From Clostridiales bacterium DTU023 (GTDB lineage Bacteria; Bacillota; Clostridia; Saccharofermentanales; DTU023), in contig LFTF01000078.1 in NCBI GenBank assembly GCA_001512945.1, forward strand, positions 6,401 to 28,494: DNA of 22,094 nucleotides. The letters are read 5' to 3'. The notes beneath the pieces are model-generated. The model ran no database searches and was not told the DNA's origin. It saw only the letters and a list, made by a program, of their open reading frames with translations. Shown piece by piece: positions 1 through 8,347 of the stretch. Position 1 is the stretch's first letter. The number at the start of each line of letters is the position of its first letter. The position numbers were made by a program, and so were the translations under genes.

Positions 1-1724
1 CAGTCAATGTTCTTCCCGATCAATCGATCCGAGTCGAAGACAACGGAATCGGCATTCCTGTCGGTATTCATCCCACTGCGGGTATCCCAACGGTTGAGGT
101 AGTTCACACGATGCTCCATGCCGGCGGTAAATTCGGTGGCGACGCGTACGGCGTTTCAGGCGGCCTTCATGGTGTAGGCGCTGCCGTGGTCAATGCGCTC
201 TCCGAATGGATGGAAGTTGTAGTCAACAGAAATGGCATGTCACACTTTATCCGTTTCGAACGCGGAGAGACAATTGTACCCCTCACAGTAACAGGACCCA
301 CAACAAAAACGGGTACCATCACGACATTCAAAGCAGATCCTGAAATATTCAGTGAACTTGATGCCGATTTTGATCTGATGACGACGCGCTACAGGGAAAT
401 GGCATTCCTTAACCGTGATGTGGCGATCACATTGACAGACGAACGCGTAACACCGGCTGTGGTCAAACATCTCCATTACGAAGGAGGCATTGTATCATTT
501 GTTGAGTATCTTAACCGCAACAAAACGGCGCTTCACAGCGTGCCGGTTTATTTCTCAAATGAGCAGGACGGTTGCTTCGTAGAGGTCGCGATTCAATACA
601 ACGATTCATACAGTGAGAACGTCTATACCTATGCCAACAATATCGCGACCATTGAAGGCGGAAGTCACCTGACAGGTTTCAGATCAGCCCTGACCAAGAC
701 GATCAATGACTACGCGCGAAAATATAATATTCTCAAGGACAAGGATAAAAATCTCCAGGGAGAGGATATCCGCGAAGGCATGTGCGCCATTGTTAGTGTC
801 AAACTAAAAAATCCGCAGTTCGAAGGGCAGACAAAAACACGACTCGGTAACCCCGAAGTTCGCACAGTCGTTGAGTCGACAGTCAATGAAAAAATGCTGT
901 TGTATCTTGAAGAAAATCCTCAAAATGCGCGTGTAGTTGTCGGCAAAAGCGTTTCGGCTGCCATCGCGCGTGAAGCTGCGCGCAAGGCACGCGATATGAC
1001 GAGGCGCAAAAGCGCGCTCGAAAGTAACGCGCTTCCGGGCAAACTGGCGGACTGCCAGGAAAAAGACCCCACTCACTGTGAACTTTATATTGTTGAGGGT
1101 GACTCAGCAGGTGGTACCGCTAAAAGCGGACGTGAGCGCAAGTACCAGGCGATTCTTCCTCTTTGGGGCAAAATGCTAAATGTAGAGAAGTCACGCTTGG
1201 ACAAGGTGCTTGATAATGACAAACTGATGCCTATCGTGATGGCGTTGGGTGCGGGGATACACAACGACTTTGATTTGGCTCGCCTCCGTTACCATAAAAT
1301 AATCATAATGGCGGACGCCGACGTAGACGGATCGCACATTCGTACGTTGCTCCTAACGTTCTTTTTCCGGTATATGCGGCCCTTGGTTGACGCGGGACAT
1401 GTCTGTATAGCTTGTCCGCCTCTCTATCGTGTCTATCAGGACAAAAAGAATCGCTACGCGTACGACGAAGCAGATATTGAGCTAATCATGGAAGAGGAGG
1501 GTTGGACAAACCCGAAACTCCAGCGTTTCAAGGGATTGGGCGAGATGAATTCTGACCAACTGTGGGATACGACGATGAACCCCGAAACGCGCAAACTCCT
1601 GCGTGTAGAAGTAGCAGATGCGCAACTCGCTGATGAAACGTTCACGCTACTCATGGGCGACCGGGTTGAGCCGCGACGCGAATTTATCCAGGCTAACGCA
1701 AAATGCGCAACTCTTGCCGACTGA
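1..1724 (+). CDS. gyrB: DNA gyrase subunit B (5'-truncated by window edge)
   Basis: GyrB is the ATPase subunit of DNA gyrase, which introduces negative supercoils. The frame is open from base 3, so the start lies outside the window; 573 residues are visible and roughly 65 are missing compared with the usual 630-650. Seen in order: the GHKL ATP-binding motif DNGIGIPV (about base 51), the HTMLHAGGKF stretch, the glycine-rich lid GVSGGLHGVGAAVVNALSEW, the transducer domain, then the TOPRIM motifs EGDSAGG (about base 1095) and DADVDGSH (about base 1315), and near the C-terminus FKGLGEMN and a RREFIQANAK ending typical of GyrB. ParE (topoisomerase IV) is the alternative, but the C-terminal ending and the position beside parS and parAB favour GyrB. 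The stop at 1722-1724 is followed within 12 bases by parS. Family knowledge: gyrB usually sits near dnaA, dnaN and recF, suggesting that oriC lies just upstream of the window. Confidence 0.96.
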   Translation, partial: VNVLPDQSIRVEDNGIGIPVGIHPTAGIPTVEVVHTMLHAGGKFGGDAYGVSGGLHGVGAAVVNALSEWMEVVVNRNGMSHFIRFERGETIVPLTVTGPTTKTGTITTFKADPEIFSELDADFDLMTTRYREMAFLNRDVAITLTDERVTPAVVKHLHYEGGIVSFVEYLNRNKTALHSVPVYFSNEQDGCFVEVAIQYNDSYSENVYTYANNIATIEGGSHLTGFRSALTKTINDYARKYNILKDKDKNLQGEDIREGMCAIVSVKLKNPQFEGQTKTRLGNPEVRTVVESTVNEKMLLYLEENPQNARVVVGKSVSAAIAREAARKARDMTRRKSALESNALPGKLADCQEKDPTHCELYIVEGDSAGGTAKSGRERKYQAILPLWGKMLNVEKSRLDKVLDNDKLMPIVMALGAGIHNDFDLARLRYHKIIIMADADVDGSHIRTLLLTFFFRYMRPLVDAGHVCIACPPLYRVYQDKKNRYAYDEADIELIMEEEGWTNPKLQRFKGLGEMNSDQLWDTTMNPETRKLLRVEVADAQLADETFTLLMGDRVEPRREFIQANAKCATLAD

Positions 1725-1735
1725 TTGAGCGGTAA

Positions 1736-1751
1736 TGTTTCACGTGAAACA
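1736..1751. promoter_or_regulatory. parS: parS site 1 (ParB-binding centromere)
   Basis: TGTTTCACGTGAAACA is a perfect 16-bp palindrome and an exact match to the B. subtilis Spo0J/ParB site consensus TGTTNCACGTGAAACA. It lies 11 bases after the gyrB stop, and a cognate parA-parB pair begins 1.86 kb downstream. ParB is expected to load here and spread as a CTP-dependent clamp. Confidence 0.95.
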
Positions 1752-1779
1752 ATCTGACTAAATGTAGGGGTCGGAATAA

Positions 1780-1795
1780 TGTTCCACGTGAAACA
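1780..1795. promoter_or_regulatory. parS: parS site 2, within an extended palindrome
   Basis: TGTTCCACGTGAAACA matches the ParB-site consensus. The symmetry continues outwards to bases 1774-1801 (28 bp), broken only at the one variable consensus position (C at 1784 opposite A at 1791). It starts 44 bp after the start of site 1, about four helical turns, so both sites present on nearly the same DNA face. It ends 20 bases before the GTG start of the acetyltransferase gene, so it lies in that gene's 5' region. Confidence 0.95.
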
Positions 1796-1815
1796 TTATT
1801 CATAAAGGGGGCGCC

Positions 1816-2379
1816 GTGGACTTCGATTTTGCTATTCGCGGTACAGTAATTGAAACCCGACGACTGACGTTAAGACATTGGTTGCTGTCGGATCTGGAAG
1901 ATTTCTACCATTATGCAAGCGTTCCCGGCGTTGGTGAAATGGCGGGGTGGGCCCACCATGAATCCCTAGATCAATCACGTGTAATCCTTGAGCAATTTAT
2001 CCGAGACGACAACATCTTTGCAGTTGTCCATAAAGTGGATGGCAAAGTGATCGGCTCGCTTGGCGTTCACAGTGTCCCGCATGATTTGCCTAAGTTTTGT
2101 CGCGAATGTCCGGCCAAAGAGATCGGTTACGCGTTGAGCAAGGCATACTGGGGTAATGGATTGATGGTCGAAGCTGTTCTTGCCGTGAACAGTTTTCTTT
2201 TTCGCGAAACACAGGCAACGATACTTATATGTGTGTGTTCCGTGACAAATCAGCAGAGCCGACGCGTAATCGAGAAGGCGGGATATACATATGCACGCAC
2301 ATTTCAACGGAAACGTGATCTTCCCGGCCCGGAAGATTCGTTTGAGTATATGCTAAAGAAAGAGGAGAGTACAGTATGA
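1816..2379 (+). CDS. GNAT-family N-acetyltransferase (RimJ/RimL-like)
   Basis: A predicted 187-residue acyl-CoA-dependent N-acetyltransferase of the Gcn5-related fold. The N-terminal IETRRLTLRHW opening and the later EIGYALSKAYWGNGLMVEA segment (about residues 102-120, a Y-W-G-x-G-x-x-x-E-A acetyl-CoA loop) are the family signature; NQQSRRVIEKAGY (about 144-156) is the usual final strand-helix motif. Its substrate cannot be read from sequence; RimJ/RimL relatives acetylate ribosomal proteins or small amines. The start is GTG at 1816, preceded by the purine-rich AAAGGGGG at 1804-1811. The coding end overlaps the next gene by ATGA, so the two are probably translationally coupled. parS site 2 occupies the region where its promoter would be expected, so transcription may come from gyrB read-through or be affected by ParB spreading (inference). 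Confidence 0.85.
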   Translation: MDFDFAIRGTVIETRRLTLRHWLLSDLEDFYHYASVPGVGEMAGWAHHESLDQSRVILEQFIRDDNIFAVVHKVDGKVIGSLGVHSVPHDLPKFCRECPAKEIGYALSKAYWGNGLMVEAVLAVNSFLFRETQATILICVCSVTNQQSRRVIEKAGYTYARTFQRKRDLPGPEDSFEYMLKKEESTV

Positions 2380-3407
2380 CCGTGACGAGAGTTTCTTTTG
2401 AAAATGATTACAATGCGGGATGCCACCCCGATCTTCTGAAAGCGTTGGTCGAGACCAATACGGTTCAGACGACGGGATACGGGCTTGACCCTTACAGCGA
2501 TGAGGCGAGAGCTCTGATCAAGAGTGCTTGCGGTGTGCCGGGAGCAGACGTCCACTTTTTTGTCGGAGGGACGCAGGCGAATCTCACTGTAATTGCCGGT
2601 TTGCTGAAAACTTGGCAGGGAGTGCTTTCTGCCGATACAGGCCACATCAATACGCATGAAGCGGGGGCCATAGAAGCGACGGGTCATAAAGTACTTGTTG
2701 TGCCTTCACATGACGGTCTCTTAAGCGCGGATGCCATTGACCTTGTCTGTCGCGCTTATGCGGAAGATCCGACAGCTGAGCACATGGTGCAATCGGGGAT
2801 GATTTATCTGTCACATCCCACTGAACTGGGGACTATTTACAAGAAGTCCGAACTCGTGGCGATCCGCAAGGTGGCGGACCGGTGGAACTTGTCGATCTAC
2901 ATTGACGGCGCGCGACTCGCATCTGCCTTGACAGCGAAGGGCGCCGATCTCGACCTGGCGTCGATCGCAAAACTGTCCGACGTGTTTTCGATCGGAGGTA
3001 CAAAATGCGGAGCGCTGTTCGGTGAAGCGGTTGTGATCAACAAAGAGTCTCTCAAACAAGATTTTCGATCTCTCATCAAACAACGCGGCGGCTTGCTTGC
3101 AAAGGGTCGACTGATCGGCCTTCAATTTGTTGAACTTTTCCGCGATGGTCTCTATTATGAAATTGGCAAGCACGCGAACTCAATGGCGATGGCGTTGGCA
3201 GAAGAATTCCGGGCACATCAGATTGAATTTTTTGTTCCTCCTGTTAGCAATCAGCTGTTCGTTATATTGAATGAGGACGAGGCCGCGCGATTCGGTGAAC
3301 GAGCTGTTTTTGAACAAATTACTCCCTTTGAAAACGGACGAGGTGTTTTTCGTTTCGTGACGTCTTATGCAACTCGCAGAGAGCAGATCGACACACTGTT
3401 CAGCTAA
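2376..3407 (+). CDS. Threonine aldolase-like PLP-dependent enzyme (beta-eliminating lyase family)
   Basis: A 343-residue fold-type I PLP enzyme of the low-specificity L-threonine aldolase family, which cleaves L-threonine or allo-threonine to glycine and acetaldehyde. Visible features: NDYNAGCHP and TTGYGLDPYS near the N-terminus, the cofactor-loop FFVGGTQANL (61-70), HEAGAIEATGHK (94-105), the PLP-binding IDGARL (176-181), and the Schiff-base lysine in FSIGGTKCGALFGE (Lys210). Length matches the family (about 340). The ATG at 2376 overlaps the preceding acetyltransferase stop, with AGAGGAGAG just upstream inside that gene. These two genes form a small metabolic unit wedged between parS and parAB. 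Exact substrate preference (Thr, allo-Thr or another beta-hydroxy amino acid) is not determinable from sequence. Confidence 0.88.
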   Translation: MTVTRVSFENDYNAGCHPDLLKALVETNTVQTTGYGLDPYSDEARALIKSACGVPGADVHFFVGGTQANLTVIAGLLKTWQGVLSADTGHINTHEAGAIEATGHKVLVVPSHDGLLSADAIDLVCRAYAEDPTAEHMVQSGMIYLSHPTELGTIYKKSELVAIRKVADRWNLSIYIDGARLASALTAKGADLDLASIAKLSDVFSIGGTKCGALFGEAVVINKESLKQDFRSLIKQRGGLLAKGRLIGLQFVELFRDGLYYEIGKHANSMAMALAEEFRAHQIEFFVPPVSNQLFVILNEDEAARFGERAVFEQITPFENGRGVFRFVTSYATRREQIDTLFS

Positions 3408-3440
3408 TATACGGCAGTAATCTGTTCGCGCCGGAAAGGA

Positions 3441-3469
3441 TTGAGAGGCACAATAACAAACATATGTTT
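3441..3469 (+). promoter_or_regulatory. Possible parA promoter with overlapping palindrome
   Basis: The 204-base gap between the aldolase and parA contains TTGAGA (3441-3446) and TATGTT (3463-3468) with 16 bp between them, a weak sigma-A-type pair. The perfect 12-bp palindrome AAACATATGTTT (3458-3469) overlaps the putative -10, as an operator would. A second small stem, CCTCG at 3491-3495 with CGAGG at 3509-3513, lies downstream in the putative leader. This is pattern-based only. Confidence 0.3.
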
Positions 3470-3611
3470 TGTATTTGCGAGACGTTTGTACCTCGTTAAC
3501 ACATACTTCGAGGCTAATCTACTAAGAGAACGAGATGCGTCATGATACAATTAACAAGTTATAGAGCCGGGAAAATATGACACATCAAGTCAAAAGCAGC
3601 AAGGAATCATC

Positions 3612-4412
3612 ATGGGGATTGTGATCGCAGTCGCAAACCAAAAAGGCGGCGTCGGAAAAACAACGAGTTGTGTCAATCTTGCGGCCGCCCTGGCGGAGCA
3701 GAAGAAAAAAGTGCTGCTCGTGGACGCGGACCCACAGGGCAATTCAACCTCAGGTCTCGGCGTTGACAAAAAGGCGCTTGCCCACACCATCTACGATTTA
3801 CTGGTAGGGAAAACGGAAGACGCTGATAAAGCACTCGTAAGCGCACGCCCTAACCTTCATCTATTACCTTCCAATATCAATCTCGCAGGTGCTGAAATCG
3901 AACTTGTAGGCATGAGCGTACGAGAGAAACGCCTTGCTACTATCTTGGCTTCGCTCAAGGATCGCTATGATTATATGCTGGTTGACTGCCCGCCGTCTCT
4001 CGGTCTGCTGACGGTCAACGCGCTAACAGCTTCGGACGCGGTGCTCATCCCCGTACAGGCAGAATATTACGCGCTGGAAGGGTTGATGCAGCTAATGACT
4101 ACGTTGGGGCTTATCAAACAATCGTATAACCCCGCGTTGCGGCTAGCGGGTGTCTTTATCACAATGTTTGACACACGCACGCAGTTATCCAAGCAGGTGC
4201 GTGACGAGGTTAGCTGGTACTTCCGGCAAGATTTTCTAGAGACGAGTATCCCACGCAATGTTCGGCTCAGCGAGGCGCCAAGTTTTGGCAGTACGATTTT
4301 TGAATATGATAAGCGGTCCCGGGGAGCGAACAGCTATAAAGCACTTGGCCGTGAGCTTGTGAAGCGTTTGGAGAGCAAGGCATGGCGCGAAGGTTCGATC
4401 GGCCATTTCTGA
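3612..4412 (+). CDS. parA: Chromosome partitioning ATPase ParA (Soj)
   Basis: ParA is a dimerising ATPase that binds DNA non-specifically and, with ParB-parS, positions replication origins; Soj homologues also influence DnaA. The 266-residue protein starts with the deviant Walker A motif KGGVGKTT (residues 11-18), followed by the A' motif LLVDADPQGN (35-44) and the Walker B region YMLVDCPPSLG (121-131). There is no N-terminal extension, so it is a chromosomal (type Ib/Soj-like) ParA rather than a plasmid type Ia protein with a helix-turn-helix. The ATG at 3612 is preceded by AAGGA at 3600-3604. It is followed after 31 bases by parB, clearly one operon. Chromosomal identity is supported by the adjacent gyrB and the nearby parS pair. 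Confidence 0.96.
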   Translation: MGIVIAVANQKGGVGKTTSCVNLAAALAEQKKKVLLVDADPQGNSTSGLGVDKKALAHTIYDLLVGKTEDADKALVSARPNLHLLPSNINLAGAEIELVGMSVREKRLATILASLKDRYDYMLVDCPPSLGLLTVNALTASDAVLIPVQAEYYALEGLMQLMTTLGLIKQSYNPALRLAGVFITMFDTRTQLSKQVRDEVSWYFRQDFLETSIPRNVRLSEAPSFGSTIFEYDKRSRGANSYKALGRELVKRLESKAWREGSIGHF

Positions 4413-4443
4413 TCGAACGACAAAAGGCGGAAGGAGATAATCG

Positions 4444-5352
4444 ATGGCAGAAAAAAGAGAACAGTCACCGGCGCGCTCGAAACGCGGACTGGGCCGCGGG
4501 CTCGGCGCAATCTTTGAGACAGAACCCGGACTCGGGCAACAGGACGAAACACAGGTAATTGAGCTGAACATAAATCGGCTTGAACCAAACCGTGATCAGC
4601 CGCGTCAAGATTTCGACCAAGACAAACTTCTGGAACTTGCCGCCTCTATTGCAGATCAAGGCGTCATCTCGCCGTTGATTGTTACGCCGTCACAAACACC
4701 GGAGCACTACATGATTGTCGCGGGCGAACGCCGGTGGCGGGCTGCCCGCTTAGCAGGCTTACAAACTGTCCCCGTCATTGTGCGCGAGCTGACGAAAGAC
4801 GCAATACAGCGCCAGGCGCTGATTGACAACGTTGTACGAGAGGATTTGAACGCGCTGGAAGAAGCGGTTGCGCTTAACCATCTGATCAAAGAATACGCGA
4901 TGACACAGGAGGACCTCGCGACAGCGCTCGGCAAGAGCCGTTCCGCCATCGCCAATACACTGCGGCTTCTCAATCTTCCGCCCGAAATTCAAGAACTCGT
5001 CCGCAAAGGCGAACTGTCGCCCGGGCACGCCCGGGCGATTCTCGCGCTCACGGGGGCAGCAGAACAAAGTCGCGCCGCCTCCGAGGTACTTGCCCGGCAC
5101 TTGAGTGTGCGTGATACAGAAAAACTTGTGCGCGATTTCAATGATGTTCCGACAAAACGTTCCAAAAAACCATCTGTGATCGATAGCAAAACGCAACTTC
5201 ATATCCGCTCGGTAGAGGACAAACTTCGCCGTGCTTTGGGGACACGTGTGACGCTTGATGGCGGACACAAGCAGGGGAAAATTGTGATCCGTTATTATTC
5301 CGCCGCCGAACTCGAGGGTCTGCTTAACCGCTTGCTCCAAAACGACAACTGA
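4444..5352 (+). CDS. parB: Chromosome partitioning protein ParB (Spo0J)
   Basis: ParB is the parS-binding CTPase that forms DNA clamps and recruits SMC. The 302-residue protein has a basic N-terminal linker containing RGLGRGLGAIF (the conserved ParA-stimulating region, 14-24), the box I segment INRLEPNRDQPRQ (43-55), the CTP-binding box II motif GERRWR (94-99), the LNALEEA segment (135-141), the parS-reading helix-turn-helix TQEDLATALGKSRSAIANTL (154-173), LSPGHARAIL (191-200), and a C-terminal dimerisation domain ending in LEGLLNRLL. AAGGAG at 4430-4435 precedes the ATG by 8 bases. A single ParB and two sites of matching B. subtilis-type sequence in one window make a consistent system. A Noc paralogue is less likely because of the parA linkage and the site sequence. 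Confidence 0.96.
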   Translation: MAEKREQSPARSKRGLGRGLGAIFETEPGLGQQDETQVIELNINRLEPNRDQPRQDFDQDKLLELAASIADQGVISPLIVTPSQTPEHYMIVAGERRWRAARLAGLQTVPVIVRELTKDAIQRQALIDNVVREDLNALEEAVALNHLIKEYAMTQEDLATALGKSRSAIANTLRLLNLPPEIQELVRKGELSPGHARAILALTGAAEQSRAASEVLARHLSVRDTEKLVRDFNDVPTKRSKKPSVIDSKTQLHIRSVEDKLRRALGTRVTLDGGHKQGKIVIRYYSAAELEGLLNRLLQNDN

Positions 5353-5387
5353 CGGACAAAAGTTCCTTTGAGAAAGGGATTAAAATT

Positions 5388-8234
5388 ATGCTGAAACGTT
5401 GTTTCGGGCGTTCGCAAGCCAAACCGAAGCGGACGGCGCTTGAATTAAAACAGATACGGGAGGAGCGTTATCAGCGATTGATCGCGTTCGCGCTCCCCAT
5501 ATTTGCCTTTTACCTGGCCTTTGCGGCGCACGGGTTGTGGCCGTTCGGGAACAGGCATCTTCTCGCCTATGATCTTTATCACCAGTACGCGCCATTTTTG
5601 CTGGAACTCAAGCGTAAGATCCTGTCAGGCGACACTCTGTTCTACTCGTGGAGCGGTGGTCTCGGGGTCAACTTTTACAGTTTTTTTACCTACTATGTAG
5701 CAAGTCCCTTTAATCTGCTGGTCATCTTTTTCCGTGACCAGAACATTGCGGAGGCGGTGACACTGATCACTCTTTTGAAGATCGGACTGTCGAGCCTGTT
5801 CTTTCGCGAATTTTTGACGGGAGCCTTCCGCAAGCGCGATCCGATTGCTTCCCTATTTGGAGGCTTCTACGCACTGTCAACATGGGTTTTTGCATACAGC
5901 TGGAACATCATGTGGCTTGACACACTTGTATTCTTCCCACTTGCCTGTCTGGGGCTCGTCGAACTTATCCGGGACGGGAAATCTAAGCGATTTGTTTTCG
6001 CGCTGACGATGATGCTTTTGACAAACTACTACACGGCTTTCTTCGGCTGTGTGTTTCTCTTGCTTTACTACTTTGTCCTGCGTATTCAGTTTGCTCCTCA
6101 ATCCAAGCGCAGGTTAGAACCGGTGGTTTCTTTCGGGAAATTTGCCGGTTATTCAGTGTTGTCTGCGTTACTATCGGGGGTCGTACTCTGGCCAACTGTC
6201 CGCGCGTTGAGTATCACATCAGCCGCAGGTGACGCCTTTCCGCAAGGATTTACCTTTACCCAGGCATTGCTCGACACACTCGGCCGACTGACACCGCTAC
6301 GTGAGCCCAATATCATGAGCGGTCTTCCCAATATTTTTGCCGGTATGCTTGTGTTACTGCTTGTTCCCGCGTTTTTTGCCGCTAAGGATCGACCTCGCCG
6401 CGTACGGATTGCCTACGGACTTCTTTTCGGTTTTCTATTATTCTCGTTTCAATCGAGAACCTTGAGTTTTTTATGGCATGGGGGTCATTATCCTAACTCG
6501 CTAGACTTTCGCTACGCATTTGTCTTTATCCTTCTGACGCTCGCGATGGCATACCAGGCGTTGGGCGACGAGCTTGCCCTCACGCGAACTCCCATGCTCA
6601 TGACCGTTGTCGCGACGTTCGTCCTTCTGCTCGCCGAGCAGCGTTGGCAACTAAATGACGTTCTCTCACATTGGCGACTTCTTGTGACGCTTGTCTTTGC
6701 TATCGGCTACCTGATGATCTTTGCCGATTTTCGTAAAAATGGCGATCTAATACGGCATAAAGGCGGGCAAACGTTACGTGACGCGAGCCGTGATGCTTTT
6801 CTGACGCAAGGTGCCTCCTATGCCTTAACAGGACGCTACCAAATGAGCCCTCGGAGTAGGGTAACGCTTCTTGGATCTTTACTACATAAAACACTTCCGC
6901 CCGACGACCGCAAGATGAGACTTCGCCGCGTCCGCCATCGGCGCGCGCTGGCCGTGCTATTTCTGCTTGTGGCGTTAGAATTGCTGTTCCATGCGTTCAC
7001 GACCGCCGCGCTTTATCAGCAAATTGCGCCTCTGGGAGATCGCAGCAACTATACGTCCAATGAGTATGCGACAGAGATTTATGGCTATGCCGATTCACTG
7101 AAACGGGACAATGCCGGTCGCCCATGGCGTGCGGAAATCCTACCCGATACGTGTGTCAATGATCCCTTTCTCTTCGGGACAAATGGCATGTCGCTCTTTG
7201 CCTCACCCTTCCCGCAAGCGTCAATCGCCTTTTTCTCAAATCTGGGGTATCAGGTCAATGGGGTAAACAGTTTCCAATATAAGGAATCGACCATTGTCAT
7301 GGACAGTGTGCTCTCAATCGGTTACCTGATGGTGAGAGATAGCCGTATTTTCGACGACCGTATTCGCAAAGAGGTGGCGAAAGGTGAGGAGACTCGCCTT
7401 CTCAAGAATGAAGATGCGCTCTCTTTCGGATATTTTGTGACACCGGAAGCCGCCTATTTGAACGATGAACTCATGCCGGAGGATGCAATCGATGTTCAAA
7501 ACAGACTGGTTTCTGCCTTGAGCGGACAACCACCGGTATTGATCAAGGAGGCCTTTTACCCATGGGGACAAGAGGGCTGTTATGTGGAACCGGGGTATGA
7601 TTCTTACTCTTTCCGCGTTGAGCGCGACGAAAATGACAGCGAATGGGCATTTCTCGTTTACGATGTGCCTGTTGACGGGACTTACTACGTGTTCTGGGAA
7701 GATGAAACTGTCGGGATCAACTATAGCAACGGGTATATCCGCGACGAAGAGTTCTTTCATTTGGGTAGCGGCAAACAGGGCATCGGCGACCTTGGGTTTT
7801 TGGAAGCCGGCAGTAAACTCCATTTCCGTGTTAGCATGCCTTCTGGAAGCGCAATTGATGGCACGTTCCGTGCCTGCGTTGGACGCCTCGATGAAGAAGG
7901 GTGGCAATACACACGTGAATCATTAGCCAGTCATCCCCTTGAGCTTGATCATTTCTCAGCTGCGGCCTTTTCTGGCAATATAACCGCGCCAAGGAACGGG
8001 TATCTGTTTGTTCCGACAACAGGTAATCCAGGCTGGACATTTACTGTCGATGGAACAAAGACGGAATCCACAACCATCCGGGGCAGCTTTATCCTCATCC
8101 CGCTCGAAGCAGGAACACACACTATCAAAGCAAAATTTGTTCCTGTCGGATTTTACACAGGGCTTGCCATGTCCCTGTCAGGCGTTGTCCTTGTTGCGGG
8201 GCTCTATCTTTGGAAGCGCAAACGCTCTCAATGA
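5388..8234 (+). CDS. YfhO-family multi-spanning membrane protein (GT-C-type glycosyltransferase candidate)
   Basis: A 948-residue integral membrane protein. The N-terminal half has about a dozen hydrophobic segments beginning near residue 30; conserved YfhO-like stretches are LLAYDLYHQYAPF (58-70) and YSWSGGLGVNFYSFF (86-100). The C-terminal part is a large, mostly hydrophilic extracellular beta-rich region rich in D, Y and W, ending in one more membrane helix and a basic tail (WKRKRSQ). Family knowledge: in B. subtilis and Listeria, YfhO proteins act with a lipid-linked sugar flippase pair to glycosylate teichoic acids on the outer membrane face. The Asp in LAYDLYHQY is the likely catalytic-type acidic residue (inference). 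It starts 35 bases after parB, with AAAGGGA upstream, so it may be co-transcribed with parAB. No partner glycosyltransferase (CsbB or GtcA type) is visible in the window. Confidence 0.82.
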   Translation: MLKRCFGRSQAKPKRTALELKQIREERYQRLIAFALPIFAFYLAFAAHGLWPFGNRHLLAYDLYHQYAPFLLELKRKILSGDTLFYSWSGGLGVNFYSFFTYYVASPFNLLVIFFRDQNIAEAVTLITLLKIGLSSLFFREFLTGAFRKRDPIASLFGGFYALSTWVFAYSWNIMWLDTLVFFPLACLGLVELIRDGKSKRFVFALTMMLLTNYYTAFFGCVFLLLYYFVLRIQFAPQSKRRLEPVVSFGKFAGYSVLSALLSGVVLWPTVRALSITSAAGDAFPQGFTFTQALLDTLGRLTPLREPNIMSGLPNIFAGMLVLLLVPAFFAAKDRPRRVRIAYGLLFGFLLFSFQSRTLSFLWHGGHYPNSLDFRYAFVFILLTLAMAYQALGDELALTRTPMLMTVVATFVLLLAEQRWQLNDVLSHWRLLVTLVFAIGYLMIFADFRKNGDLIRHKGGQTLRDASRDAFLTQGASYALTGRYQMSPRSRVTLLGSLLHKTLPPDDRKMRLRRVRHRRALAVLFLLVALELLFHAFTTAALYQQIAPLGDRSNYTSNEYATEIYGYADSLKRDNAGRPWRAEILPDTCVNDPFLFGTNGMSLFASPFPQASIAFFSNLGYQVNGVNSFQYKESTIVMDSVLSIGYLMVRDSRIFDDRIRKEVAKGEETRLLKNEDALSFGYFVTPEAAYLNDELMPEDAIDVQNRLVSALSGQPPVLIKEAFYPWGQEGCYVEPGYDSYSFRVERDENDSEWAFLVYDVPVDGTYYVFWEDETVGINYSNGYIRDEEFFHLGSGKQGIGDLGFLEAGSKLHFRVSMPSGSAIDGTFRACVGRLDEEGWQYTRESLASHPLELDHFSAAAFSGNITAPRNGYLFVPTTGNPGWTFTVDGTKTESTTIRGSFILIPLEAGTHTIKAKFVPVGFYTGLAMSLSGVVLVAGLYLWKRKRSQ

Positions 8235-8347
8235 ATGCCTGCAGTGTTATCATGACAGCAACTTGAACATTATTCGCACTGAAAAGCGAGCGTTATTAAT
8301 ACGGTCGTTAAAATAGACCCGAGTATGGGAGAAAGTGGGAAAAGACG

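Noticed and set aside
4759..5340. Open frame on the - strand inside parB
   Set aside because: parB motifs are intact on the + strand and the antisense translation has no recognisable domain.
7314..7907. Open frame on the - strand inside the YfhO-family gene
   Set aside because: The forward gene is continuous over 948 codons and has family features; the reverse translation shows none.
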